Position numbers and translations under genes: made by a program. Below are positions 36,326 through 46,100 of a stretch of 64,000 bases of DNA, piece by piece; the first letter of the stretch is position 1; each line of letters begins with the position of its first letter. The notes under the pieces were generated by a model. It made no database searches. It was not told the DNA's origin and saw only the letters and a list, made by a program, of their open reading frames with translations. Source of the stretch: Bremerella sp. P1 (GTDB lineage: Bacteria > Planctomycetota > Planctomycetia > Pirellulales > Pirellulaceae); NCBI RefSeq assembly GCF_028748185.1, contig NZ_CP118164.1, positions 558,001 through 622,000 on the forward strand. Direction: 5' to 3'.

Positions 36326-37492
36326 GTGACCTGGAGCCCTGGCATTGCCTTTGCTTTTATCGTCGCGGCGATGTTGCCGGGGTTGATTCTGTCGCTCATC
36401 ACGACCTTTTTGGTACGTCGCTGGGCCCCGAAACTGGGCCTGGTCGATCTTCCTAATGAGCGAAAAGTGCACGTGATTCCCACGCCACTTGGGGGCGGCA
36501 TCGGCATTTGGGTCGGTCTCGTTGTTCCATTCGCCATCGCCCAGGCCATCGTCTGGTACGCATCGAATCACCCCGACATGACCTTTAGTTCCAGTTGGCT
36601 GCAGCGTGGCTGGGACTTTGCACAGCCCCACCTGGCTGGGTATCAAGAGAAAGCGGTTCCGCTTTGGACCCTTTTGACCCTGGCAACCGTCCTGTTCACG
36701 GTAGGGCTACTCGACGATTTGACCGGCCTGGGCTGGAAGATTCGTCTTGCCGTTCAGTTTGCTGTTGCCGCGACAGTCGTTTGGTTTCTCGATTGGAAAC
36801 TCAGTTTTTTCATCGATATTCCTTGGATACCGGAAATCGTCACGTTGTTCTGGATCGTGGCGTTGATCAACTCGTTCAACATGCTCGACAACATGGACGG
36901 GCTTTCGGCGGGAATCGCCGGAATTGGATCGTTCATGTTGGCCTCGGTCCTTTTATTAGCCCCTGATCCAACCACGGCCGGCCCCCAGCTTTTTGTCGGT
37001 GGTTTTTTGCTGGTGCTTACCGGATCGATCCTTGGCTTTCTTTACCACAATCGACCGCCAGCGAAGATCTTTATGGGAGACGCCGGCAGTTACCTGATTG
37101 GTTTTTGCATGGCCGTGATGACCATCCTGGCGACTTTCGGCAGCTACGAAAATAACCGCCAGCATGCGATCCTAGCTCCCCTGTGCATTCTGGCAGTGCC
37201 GCTGTACGACTTGATCACCGTGCTCTACATCCGCATTCGGCAAGGACGCAGTCCGTTCGAGGCCGACAAGTGCCATTTTTCCCACCGCCTGGTCGAGATG
37301 GGCTTCAGCAAGACCAGCGCCGTTTTAGTGATCTACTTGCTGACGATGACATGCGGCCTGGGTGCGTTGCTGCTGCACATGGTCAATTTGATTGGGGCCG
37401 TGTTTGTCTTACTGTTGGTGTTTTGTGTACTCTGTCTGATCGCCTTGATCGAAAAGGCGGCCCGTCGTAAAGAACGGAATCGAAGCGAATAG
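36326..37492 (+). CDS. Undecaprenyl-phosphate sugar-1-phosphate transferase (WecA/TagO-like)
   Basis: The gene starts at GTG 36326 with AGGA upstream. The 388-residue integral membrane protein has about ten helices and the signatures of the MraY/WecA/TagO family: LPNERKVHVIPTPLGGGIGI (His/Pro/Gly motif), VGLLDDLTGLGWKIRL (the DDxx metal-binding pair), NSFNMLDNMDGLSAGIA and MGDAGSYLIGF, where the catalytic Asp lies. Such enzymes transfer HexNAc-1-phosphate to undecaprenyl phosphate at the start of surface polysaccharide synthesis. HFSHRLVEMGFSKTSAVL is the cytoplasmic substrate loop. The next gene, an O-antigen-ligase-like protein, starts at the base after this stop, so the two act together. 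Confidence 0.93.
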   Translation: MTWSPGIAFAFIVAAMLPGLILSLITTFLVRRWAPKLGLVDLPNERKVHVIPTPLGGGIGIWVGLVVPFAIAQAIVWYASNHPDMTFSSSWLQRGWDFAQPHLAGYQEKAVPLWTLLTLATVLFTVGLLDDLTGLGWKIRLAVQFAVAATVVWFLDWKLSFFIDIPWIPEIVTLFWIVALINSFNMLDNMDGLSAGIAGIGSFMLASVLLLAPDPTTAGPQLFVGGFLLVLTGSILGFLYHNRPPAKIFMGDAGSYLIGFCMAVMTILATFGSYENNRQHAILAPLCILAVPLYDLITVLYIRIRQGRSPFEADKCHFSHRLVEMGFSKTSAVLVIYLLTMTCGLGALLLHMVNLIGAVFVLLLVFCVLCLIALIEKAARRKERNRSE

Positions 37493-39757
37493 ATGGCAGC
37501 CAAACCCAAGAAAGATCGACGTCCGACCAACGAGCCCTCCGGCAGTTCGATACTGCCCAACTTCGTGGGAACCGGTATCGCATTTCTAGCCGTCGTCACT
37601 CCGCTTGTTTCAAGCGAAGGCTCTCCCGATCGGGGCGCAGAGCTATGGCTCGCGGTCGCGTGGTGTTTGCTGTTGGTGCTCTGGGGCGCGACCGCCCTGA
37701 TGAAGCCGAAGCTTGAGATCCGCTGGAGCTGGACCGAAACCTGCCTGGCAGGCTTCCTGATCTGGCTGGCCATTTCCACCTGGTTTGTCGCCGGCGAAGG
37801 AAATCTCCGAGCAGCATTCAACAGCTTCTGGGACTACGCCCATTTATTGATTGCGTACTTTCTGATTCGGCAATGGGTGGTAAACGATGCGCAGCGTCAT
37901 GCGATGCTTTCGACAATGATCTGTCTCGCTGTGTTTGTTTCCTCGTTTGCCGTCTATCAATACCTGGTCGAGATGCCCGCGCAGCGTGCGGCCTATGCGG
38001 CCAGCCCCGAACAGTTTCTGCTGGACAACGGCATCGATCCCACCCCAGGCAATCCCCTTCGATCCCTATTCGAGAATCGCCTGAACAGTACCGAACCGAC
38101 CGCTACGTTCACGCTGACCAACTCTTTGGCCGGCTTCCTCGTACCGTGGATTTTGATTTCGCTTGGTTGGTTGAAGAACTCGTTTTCAGTCGAGACGAAT
38201 TGGAAACGGGTTGGCGGTCTGGCTTTAGCCATCGTGCTATTGGGGATCTGTCTACTGCTAACCAAAAGCCGTACCGCCTGGCTAGCGACTCTATTTGGAC
38301 TGACCTTATTGGGACTGTACGGAACGTCGATGGGCCGACGCGTCTCATGGATCATTCCGGCCGCAGGCCTGAGCATCTTTCTGGGCCTGTTCATGCTGGG
38401 CTTCGTTACCGGAGTGCTGGATGTCGAGGTCTTGAGCGAAGCACCCAAGTCCGTGCTCTATCGACTTCAGTATTGGCAAGGAGCAGCGGCGATCATTGCG
38501 GACCATCCGGTCTTTGGTTGCGGGCTCGCCAACTTCCAGGGTTACTACCCGGAGTTCATGCTGCCGATGGCTAGTGAAACCGTGGCCGACCCGCACAACT
38601 TTATCTTTGAAGTCTGGGCATCCGCTGGTACGCCGGCACTTTTGCTGCTGGTGGCGGCGATGGTTTTCTGGACGCTTCGTATTGCTCGTGATCCGCAGCC
38701 CACGGATGAGACCACGGAGACCTCCAAACCCGACAACGAAGAGGACGCACAGTCCGCCTTGCCACTCTGGCTTGGTGCTGGGTTGGCACTGGTTTTTGCA
38801 CCGCTGCTGCAGATGATCATGCAGGAAGTTCCGCCTGACTTCATGCCGCTCTTTATTGGAATCATCCCGACCGGATTCGTCGCGTGGACGCTTTGGGGCA
38901 AGCCGATCACACAAAACCTGCGCTTGTGGCTGAGCATTGCGGTAGCTGCGTTGGTGATCAATTTACTGGCGGCCGGCGGCATCAGCTTTCCAAGCGTCGC
39001 CGGGTCTCTGTACCTGCTCGCGGCGATTGCGTCGCCGGCACGTCCGAGTGTCCTGCTGGAAGACTTCCAACGGAAGCTTGTTCCGCTTGGCATCGGGGCT
39101 ATTGGGCTGATGGTCGTGACGCTGTGGGGCATTCAACCTTCGCAGGCACGCCGAACCCAGATGAGCCTATCAACGCTTGCCGCACGCCGCGGCGATTGGC
39201 GGGCCATGGAACAGCACGCCAAACTGGCGACCGCGGCCGATACCTGGAGCAAAGAAGGACCATCCGCGCTGGCCAATGTGTACTATCAAGGTTGGGTGAA
39301 CAACGCGGATGCCAGCCTCGAGGCCCGGCAACCACTCTTGGATAGTTTTGAGGATGCGTTAGCCGTTACCTTCACACGTGCCGGTCACTCGTTTCCGCTT
39401 CACGCTTCGGCAGGTCAGTGGATGTTGGACATCTATCGCCAGTCGGACGATCCCGATCATTTGCTTTCGGCCATCGACCATTATCGCGAAGCGGCACGCC
39501 TGTTTCCCAATCGAGCGATTCACCATGCCGAGCTGGCTTGGGCCCTTCATTTGGCGGGTTTGAAAGAAGAAAGTGTCGCTCATGCTGAAGAAGCGTTACG
39601 GCTGGACAAATTGAATCCGCACGCCGAACGCGACCTCGAACGCCTAAAAGTCCATGATCCTGGCCCCTGGAAAACCGTCGAGAACCAGAAGCCGGGGCCC
39701 GATCCGGAACTTTCTGCCAAACAAGTTGTTGAGAATCTGCGTACAATGGGAGGGTAG
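37493..39757 (+). CDS. O-antigen ligase-like (Wzy/WaaL family) protein with C-terminal TPR region
   Basis: The ATG follows the stop of the transferase gene without a spacer, indicating translational coupling. The 754-residue product has about twelve membrane helices. The Wzy_C-type ligase core includes LLLTKSRTAWLATLFGL (Arg conserved for polymer binding) and the periplasmic loop HPVFGCGLANFQGYYPEFM with DPHNFIFEVWASAGTPALLL, where the conserved His-Asn lies. After about residue 560 a soluble part with TPR-like helices follows (SAIDHYREAARLFPNRAIHH, ESVAHAEEALRLDK). It probably polymerises or attaches surface polysaccharide outside the inner membrane. DUF1573 and cytochrome genes follow on the same strand. 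Confidence 0.88.
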   Translation: MAAKPKKDRRPTNEPSGSSILPNFVGTGIAFLAVVTPLVSSEGSPDRGAELWLAVAWCLLLVLWGATALMKPKLEIRWSWTETCLAGFLIWLAISTWFVAGEGNLRAAFNSFWDYAHLLIAYFLIRQWVVNDAQRHAMLSTMICLAVFVSSFAVYQYLVEMPAQRAAYAASPEQFLLDNGIDPTPGNPLRSLFENRLNSTEPTATFTLTNSLAGFLVPWILISLGWLKNSFSVETNWKRVGGLALAIVLLGICLLLTKSRTAWLATLFGLTLLGLYGTSMGRRVSWIIPAAGLSIFLGLFMLGFVTGVLDVEVLSEAPKSVLYRLQYWQGAAAIIADHPVFGCGLANFQGYYPEFMLPMASETVADPHNFIFEVWASAGTPALLLLVAAMVFWTLRIARDPQPTDETTETSKPDNEEDAQSALPLWLGAGLALVFAPLLQMIMQEVPPDFMPLFIGIIPTGFVAWTLWGKPITQNLRLWLSIAVAALVINLLAAGGISFPSVAGSLYLLAAIASPARPSVLLEDFQRKLVPLGIGAIGLMVVTLWGIQPSQARRTQMSLSTLAARRGDWRAMEQHAKLATAADTWSKEGPSALANVYYQGWVNNADASLEARQPLLDSFEDALAVTFTRAGHSFPLHASAGQWMLDIYRQSDDPDHLLSAIDHYREAARLFPNRAIHHAELAWALHLAGLKEESVAHAEEALRLDKLNPHAERDLERLKVHDPGPWKTVENQKPGPDPELSAKQVVENLRTMGG

Positions 39758-39799
39758 TTTTCTCTCTCCATCATTCCGCCTCTTTTCCTTATCAATGCC

Positions 39800-40978
39800 A
39801 TGAAACCTATTGCCCTTGTGATTGTCTGTCTGCTAATTGGCTCCGCAGCCGGTTATGGCGTCGCCTACCGCGACGCGACACTCCCCAATCACTTCGGTCC
39901 GATTACCGATCCGGATCAAGCGTGGAAGTCGATTCCCATTTCGGAAGACGCCCCTCAGGCAGTCGTTCAAGGGGGCCCGGTCTTCGTATTTGGTCGCATG
40001 GAACTGAACTCGGTCGGCAAGCACACGTTTGTTGTGAAAAACGAAGGGAAGGGGATGCTTGAATTGACCATGGAAGGCACCACCTGCAAGTGTACCATGG
40101 CTGACCTGGAAGAAGGGGACACGCTACAAGTTCCCCCAGGCGAGTCGACCGACATCAAACTGGAGTGGCGTCCCAAGAGTTATTCTGAAGACTTCGCCCA
40201 GACGGCCCGCATCGCAACCAACGATCCGCGAAACACGCTGCTCGAATTGCGCATCACCGGCAGCGTGGTGAAGGCCATTGTTCTCGATCCGACCGAAGTC
40301 CGCTTCACCAACCTGGCTGCCGGCGAAACACGTAAAGCAGCGGCCAAAGTCTTGAGCTTCAAGGAAGACGCGTTTGAGATCAAAGACCTCAGCATAACGG
40401 GTAGCCAGTCCGAACTGCTCACAGCGACCCAACGTCCTTTGACGGAAGAAGAACTGAAACAGTCCAATGGGGCCCTGGCCGGGTATTTAGTGGAAGTCGA
40501 AGTAAAGCCGGGTCTGCCGCTGGGTACGAATCGCCATACGATTGTGGCCCACACCACCAGCGAATTCGCTCCTGAGCTTGAGATTCCCGTCACCAGCTTC
40601 CTGGTGGGCGATATCTCAGTCATCGCGATTAAGAAGTACGATCGCGACAAATCGGTTCTCTACCTCAATAAGCTGAAGAAGGCTGAAGGAACTACGACCA
40701 AACTATTCCTGATTGTGAAAGGCCCGCACCGTAACGACGTTAATGTGAAAGTCGCTGAGACGTTTCCTGACTACATGAAGGTCGAAGTTGGTGAGCCTGA
40801 GTCGATCAACAACGGCAGTGTCCGCAAGATCCCTCTTTCGGTTGACATTCCTGCTGGCGTGCCGGAAGGCAATTTCCTGGGACCAGAGCGTAAGGATTTG
40901 GGGAAAATCGCTCTATCTGTGGAAGGACACCCTGAGATCCAAGAGGTCAATATTGGTGTTTATTTCTCAGTCGAGTAG
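39800..40978 (+). CDS. Exported DUF1573 protein
   Basis: The 392-residue product has an N-terminal hydrophobic anchor (IALVIVCLLIGSAAGYGVAY). The first domain contains GKHTFVVKNEGKGMLELTMEG, then CKCTMADLEEGDTLQVPPGE, the hallmark of DUF1573 (Ig/ASH-like fold, with the CxC pair). Two more beta-sandwich segments follow (LDPTEVRFTNLAAGETRKAA; LEIPVTSFLVGDISV). These are extracytoplasmic proteins of unknown role, very abundant in planctomycetes. It stands 42 bp after the ligase gene and 93 bp before the cytochrome fusion, so it may be part of the same unit. Confidence 0.87.
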   Translation: MKPIALVIVCLLIGSAAGYGVAYRDATLPNHFGPITDPDQAWKSIPISEDAPQAVVQGGPVFVFGRMELNSVGKHTFVVKNEGKGMLELTMEGTTCKCTMADLEEGDTLQVPPGESTDIKLEWRPKSYSEDFAQTARIATNDPRNTLLELRITGSVVKAIVLDPTEVRFTNLAAGETRKAAAKVLSFKEDAFEIKDLSITGSQSELLTATQRPLTEEELKQSNGALAGYLVEVEVKPGLPLGTNRHTIVAHTTSEFAPELEIPVTSFLVGDISVIAIKKYDRDKSVLYLNKLKKAEGTTTKLFLIVKGPHRNDVNVKVAETFPDYMKVEVGEPESINNGSVRKIPLSVDIPAGVPEGNFLGPERKDLGKIALSVEGHPEIQEVNIGVYFSVE

Positions 40979-41071
40979 ATTCATCGATGTAACTCATGTC
41001 GCTTAGAACCGGTCACCAGGATAGAAGGGGACCGGTAAGCGCTTCGTCGAACCAACAACCCCCTCAATGGT

Positions 41072-42781
41072 ATGCGTCACGAAACTGGTCACCTGGCCTC
41101 CTTCCTCTCGGCAGCGACCTTCCTGCTAGCGGCCACCTTGGGCTGTAGCAACTCAACCGAAGTCAGCCAAGCCAATCCCTCTGCCCAGCAAGCTCCTGGG
41201 AAAAATCGAGTCGATGTCGGCGCCGTGACGCCAATTCCCGTTAACGAGGCATCGCCAGCGGGGTCTTCCGAGATTGTCCGCACAGGCGCCGAGATGCCCC
41301 TGAATCCCAATGGCTCCGGCACGTCGAACGTTCAGCCCGTGGCAATGCCGTCCGAAATCGCCATGATGGATGCCTCGGAAGAAGAAGCCGAGAAGCCCAA
41401 GTTCTCGCGCCGCGAACTGTTCGAGGGCTGGAACAAGCCGCAAATCGCCCTGTTTCTCACTGGGCAGCAGCACGGATACATCGAACCTTGTGGATGCACG
41501 GGTCTCGACAATCAAAAAGGGGGGCTGATGCGGCGTCAGACCTTCCTGAATCAGTTGCGTAACGATCGCGGCTGGGATGTTGTCGCTTTGGATGTCGGTA
41601 ACCAGGTCCGCCGCTTTGGACGTCAGGCCGAGATCAAGTTCCAGACCACCGCCGAAGGTCTGAAGAAGATGGACTACGAAGCGGTCAGCTTCGGCCCCGA
41701 TGACCTGCGGCTCTCGGTCGACGAAGTCTTTGCAGCGGTAGCGTCCGAAGACCCCGACAACATTAAGTACATCTCCAGCAATGCCAGCCTCCTCGGTTTC
41801 ACGCCGAAGCACCGGATTGTCGAAGCTGGCGGAAAGAAGATCGGCATCACGGGCGTTCTGGGCTCTAAGGAACAACAGAAGATCTCGAACTCGGAAGTTG
41901 AGATGGGCGATCCCATGCAAGAGTTGGAAGCCAGTTGGAACGCCTTGAAGGCCGAGAACTGTGATCTGTACGTTCTCCTTTCGCATGCCACGCTGGAGGA
42001 AAGCCGACAATACGCCAAGGCCTTCCCGGGATTCCAGATCGTGGTTACCGCAGGCGGGGCAGGGGAGCCCACGCTGAAACCTGAAAACATCGAAGGCACC
42101 AACACCCAGATGATTCAAGTGGGTACCAAAGGGATGTATGTTGGTGTGGTTGGCCTATTCAACGATCCACAACAGCCCATTCGGTATGAACGGGTTGCCC
42201 TGGATGCTCGCTTCGAGGACTCGGAAGAGATGCTTCGTCTCTTGGCCAGCTACCAAAAGCAGTTGGAAACGCTCGGCCTCGACGGGCTGGGCATTCGTCC
42301 ACAGCCGCATAGCAGTGGACACTCGTTTGTCGGTTCCGAAACGTGCGCCGAGTGCCACTCGGAAGCTTACGAAGTGTGGGAAAACTCCAAGCATAGCCAC
42401 GCCACCGATACGCTGGTTCATCCACCAGAACGCTTCGAAGTACCGCGGCACTTCGATCCCGAGTGCCTGGCATGTCACGTGACAGGGTGGAATCCAGAGC
42501 TTTACCTGCCGTATCGTTCTGGCTACCTCGGTCTGGAAGCGACTCCGAATATGAAGAGTGTCGGCTGTGAAAACTGCCACGGTCCTGGTTCGCATCACGT
42601 TGCCTCCCAAAATGGAGAAGGGGGCTTCTCGGATGAGCAGACGGCGATGTTCGTCGATCAGATGAAGCTGCCACTGGAAGCGGCCCGCGACACTTGTCTG
42701 AAGTGTCACGACCTCGACAACAGCCCCGACTTCCACGTCAAAGGCGCATTTGAGAAGTACTGGGAAGAGATTAAGCACTAG
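41072..42781 (+). CDS. Lipoprotein: metallophosphatase-like domain fused to four-haem cytochrome c
   Basis: The 569-residue product begins with a lipobox signal (LLAATLGC). Residues about 125-400 resemble the UshA/SoxB-type metallophosphatase fold in its PCGC form (TGQQHGYIEPCGCTGLDNQK, VVALDVGNQV, VSFGPDDL, LLSHATLEES). Several metal ligands of true 5'-nucleotidases are not evident, so catalysis is doubtful. Residues about 420-560 hold four CxxCH haem sites: CAECH, CLACH, CENCH and CLKCH, with CENCHGPGSHH as in cytochrome c554-like proteins. It should sit on the outer face of a membrane and carry electrons. It lies just upstream of the nitrite reductase gene but is separated from it by a terminator and a sigma-54 promoter. 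Confidence 0.87.
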   Translation: MRHETGHLASFLSAATFLLAATLGCSNSTEVSQANPSAQQAPGKNRVDVGAVTPIPVNEASPAGSSEIVRTGAEMPLNPNGSGTSNVQPVAMPSEIAMMDASEEEAEKPKFSRRELFEGWNKPQIALFLTGQQHGYIEPCGCTGLDNQKGGLMRRQTFLNQLRNDRGWDVVALDVGNQVRRFGRQAEIKFQTTAEGLKKMDYEAVSFGPDDLRLSVDEVFAAVASEDPDNIKYISSNASLLGFTPKHRIVEAGGKKIGITGVLGSKEQQKISNSEVEMGDPMQELEASWNALKAENCDLYVLLSHATLEESRQYAKAFPGFQIVVTAGGAGEPTLKPENIEGTNTQMIQVGTKGMYVGVVGLFNDPQQPIRYERVALDARFEDSEEMLRLLASYQKQLETLGLDGLGIRPQPHSSGHSFVGSETCAECHSEAYEVWENSKHSHATDTLVHPPERFEVPRHFDPECLACHVTGWNPELYLPYRSGYLGLEATPNMKSVGCENCHGPGSHHVASQNGEGGFSDEQTAMFVDQMKLPLEAARDTCLKCHDLDNSPDFHVKGAFEKYWEEIKH

Positions 42782-42934
42782 AGCGCATTCTCTGGTGCTC
42801 ACTGCGTCGTATGCTCGCAAAGACGCTAGATCCATTGAAAAAAGCGTCGTCAAAGTCCGCTGATTGAAGGACTCTCAGCGGTTGGCCTTCTCTTGTCCTG
42901 ACTCGCTCTTCCCATTGCGAGAGACGCCTGCATC

Positions 42935-42967
42935 TGCCTGCGCAGGGGCGCAGCAGGCACCTTTTTA
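42935..42967 (+). terminator. Probable terminator after the cytochrome gene
   Basis: TGCCTGC (42935-42941) pairs with GCAGGCA (42953-42959) around an 11-base loop, followed by CCTTTTTATTT. The stem is short but GC-rich and the T-tract is clear. It lies 150 bp downstream of the stop and upstream of the nirBD promoter. Confidence 0.68.
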
Positions 42968-43094
42968 TTTGCCGATCATTTCTTTGCCATGGGTGGACTA
43001 AACGAATCCACTTTTCTGTTGGCTTCTCGTAAGTCTTTTCCCTTACGTCATTTATGCGCACGCGATTTTCGACGAAAGATTCCACCTCTCATCT

Positions 43095-43109
43095 GGGCAC
43101 ACCGCTTGC
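43095..43109 (+). promoter_or_regulatory. Sigma-54-type promoter of nirBD
   Basis: The sequence GGGCACACCGCTTGC matches the RpoN consensus TGGCACG-N4-TTGC with GG and GC exactly ten bases apart; only the first and seventh positions differ. It ends 54 bases upstream of the nirBD ATG. A transcript start about 12 bases downstream would give a leader of roughly 43 nt containing GAGGAA nine bases before ATG. Confidence 0.8.
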
Positions 43110-43163
43110 GTTCTACGAGGCGGCAAACTGCGCAAGTGCATCCTAAACGAGGAAATCCAACTC

Positions 43164-46100
43164 ATGGTGACAGACGATCAGCAAACCATCGTGGTGATCG
43201 GTAATGGTATGGTCGGGCACCGTTTCGTTGAGAAACTGGTCGACTTCGATCAAGCACGACAATACAAGATTGTCACCTTCTGCGAAGAACCACGGGCCGC
43301 CTACGACCGCGTCGGGCTCACCTCGTTCTTCGCCCATCGCGACGCTGAAAAGCTGATGATCGCTCGGCTTGAGTGGTATCAGGAACACGGCATCGAGCTT
43401 CACCTGGGTGATCGGGCTCACAAGATCGACCGCGATAACCAGGTCGTCTACTCCGAGAACGGCGCGGAGATCAAATACGACTACGTGGTTCTCGCCACGG
43501 GATCTTATCCATTCGTGCCGCCCGTCGAAGGTATCAACAAGCACGGCGTGTACGTTTACCGTACGATCGAAGACCTCGAGAAGATTATCGAGCACGGCAA
43601 GACGGCCCAGACCTGTGCCGTGATCGGTGGCGGTCTGCTCGGTCTGGAAGCGGCCAAGGCGGCTTTCGACCTGGGCATGAAAACCCACGTGATCGAATTC
43701 GCCCCGCGGCTGATGCCCCGCCAGGTTGACGATCGCGGCTCGAAGCTACTGGTTCAAAAGATCGAAGAACTGGGCGTTGATGTTCACCTGAACAAGGGAA
43801 CCAAGGAAGTCCTAGGAGACGGCAAAGTCGAGAAGATGATCTTCACCGACGATACCGACCTGGATGTCGACATGATCATCGTCTCGGCCGGTATTCGCCC
43901 ACGTGACGATGTCGCCAAGGAAGCAGGAATCGATATCGGACCGCGCGGCGGTGTTTCGGTCGACGATCACTTGCGGACGTCTGACCCCAAGATCTTCGCC
44001 ATCGGCGAAGTCGCGCTGCACTCCGGCATGATCTATGGCCTGGTTGCTCCCGGATACGAGATGGCCGAGATCGTCGCCGGTAATCTCTGTGGGCAAGACC
44101 TGAAGTTTTGCGGGACCGACCTTTCGACCAAGCTGAAACTGATGGGTGTCGACGTCGCCAGTTTTGGCAACTACGAAGCCAGCGAAGACGTCAGTACGTC
44201 GCTGGTCGTCGAAGATCCCTTCCAAGGAAATTACAAGAAGCTGTTGTTCAGCAAAGATGGCAAGACCTTGCTAGGTGGAATCCTGGTAGGCGATGCCTCG
44301 GAATACGGCACGCTGTCTGTCTTCGCGAAGAGTGGTGATCCGTTACCCTGTTCCCCCAGCGAGTTAATGGGTACCAGCGGAGACGGCGGCGGTGCTGCCG
44401 CACTGGGTGGTGCCGAGAGCATGCCCGACAGCGCTCAGATCTGTTCCTGCAACAACGTGACCAAGGGTCAGATCTGCACGGCGATTCGCGATAACGATTT
44501 GATGACGCCTGCGGAAGTAAAGAAGTGCACTTCGGCCGGGGGTGGTTGTGGTGGCTGTATGCCGCTGGTCACCGATATCCTGACCGCCGAACTTGCCGCT
44601 GCCGGCAAGACATTGAGCAAGGACCTGTGCGAACACTTTGCCTACTCGCGGCAAGAGCTGTTCGAGATCGTCAAAATCAAAGAGATCAAAACGTTCGACG
44701 ATCTGCTGGCTTCGCACGGTAAGGGCGAAGGTTGCGAGATCTGCAAGCCGGCCGCTGCTTCGATCTTTGCCTCGCTCTGGAACGACCATATTCTGGAAAC
44801 ATCGCACAAAACGCTGCAAGACACCAACGACCGCTTCCTGGCCAACATCCAACGCGATGCCACTTACAGCGTGGTTCCTCGCGTAGCAGGCGGTGAAATC
44901 ACGCCCGACAAGCTGATTGTCCTGGGTGAGGTGGCCAAGAAGTACAACCTGTACACCAAGATCACCGGTGGCCAGCGTGTCGACCTGTTTGGAGCTAAGG
45001 TGCAGGACCTGCCGGACATCTGGTCCGAATTGATCGACGCCGGCTTCGAGAGCGGCCACGCTTACGGTAAAGCCGTGCGAACCGTGAAAAGCTGCGTCGG
45101 TAGTACTTGGTGTCGCTACGGGGTGGGCGATTCGGTCGGCTTTGCGATCCAGATTGAAAATCGTTACCGAGGCATCCGCGCCCCGCATAAGCTGAAGTTC
45201 GCGGTCAGCGGTTGCGTTCGCGAATGTGCCGAAGCTCAGGGCAAAGACGTCGGCCTGATTGCTACCGAGAACGGCTATAACTTGTACGTCTGCGGCAACG
45301 GCGGTGCGAACCCTCGCCACGCTGACCTTTTGGTCGCCGACATCGACGAGGAAACGGCCGTGAAGTACATGGACCGCTTCCTGATGTACTACATCATGAC
45401 CGCCGACAAGCTGACTCGAACCAGCGTTTGGCTGGAAAAGATGGAAGGGGGGCTCGACCATATTCGCGACGTGGTCATCAACGACTCGCTGAATATCTGC
45501 GAGGAACTCGAAGCCCGGATGCAGATGCTCGTCGATACCTATCAGTGCGAATGGAAGACGGTCGTCGAAGATCCGGAGAAGCGAGCCTTCTTCAAGCAGT
45601 TCGTCAACACCGACGAAAGCGAACTGGGTATCGAGATCATCACCGAACGCGACCAACAGCGTCCCGCCGATTGGCCGGAAAGCAGCGTCAACCTGGTCGA
45701 ACTTAAAGGACTCAACGGCGAAACGATTTCGCACGACCTACCGGCCGAGGAAGACCTCACCTGGGTTAGCATGGGCAACGAGGCCGACTTCCCCGTTAAC
45801 GGCGGTTCCGCGGTCAAATATGGTGACGTGCAAATCGCCATCTTCCGAGCCACGACCCACAGCGACTGGTATGCCTGCCAAAACATGTGCCCGCACAAGA
45901 ACGCGTTCGTCCTTTCCCGCGGCATTATCGGTGATGCCGGAGGCGTACCGAAGGTGGCCTGTCCGCTGCACAAGAAGACCTTCTCGCTCGAGTCAGGAGA
46001 ATGCTTGTCAGGCGAAGACTTCAAGCTGCAAACCTTCAAAGTCAAGGTAGAAGAGGGAACGGTCTTCGTGCAACTTCCACCACAAGAAACATTGAATGCC

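Noticed and set aside
44364-45734. 456-codon open frame on the minus strand opposite nirBD
   Set aside because: Overlaps completely with a fully motif-bearing nitrite reductase; its translation has no domain.
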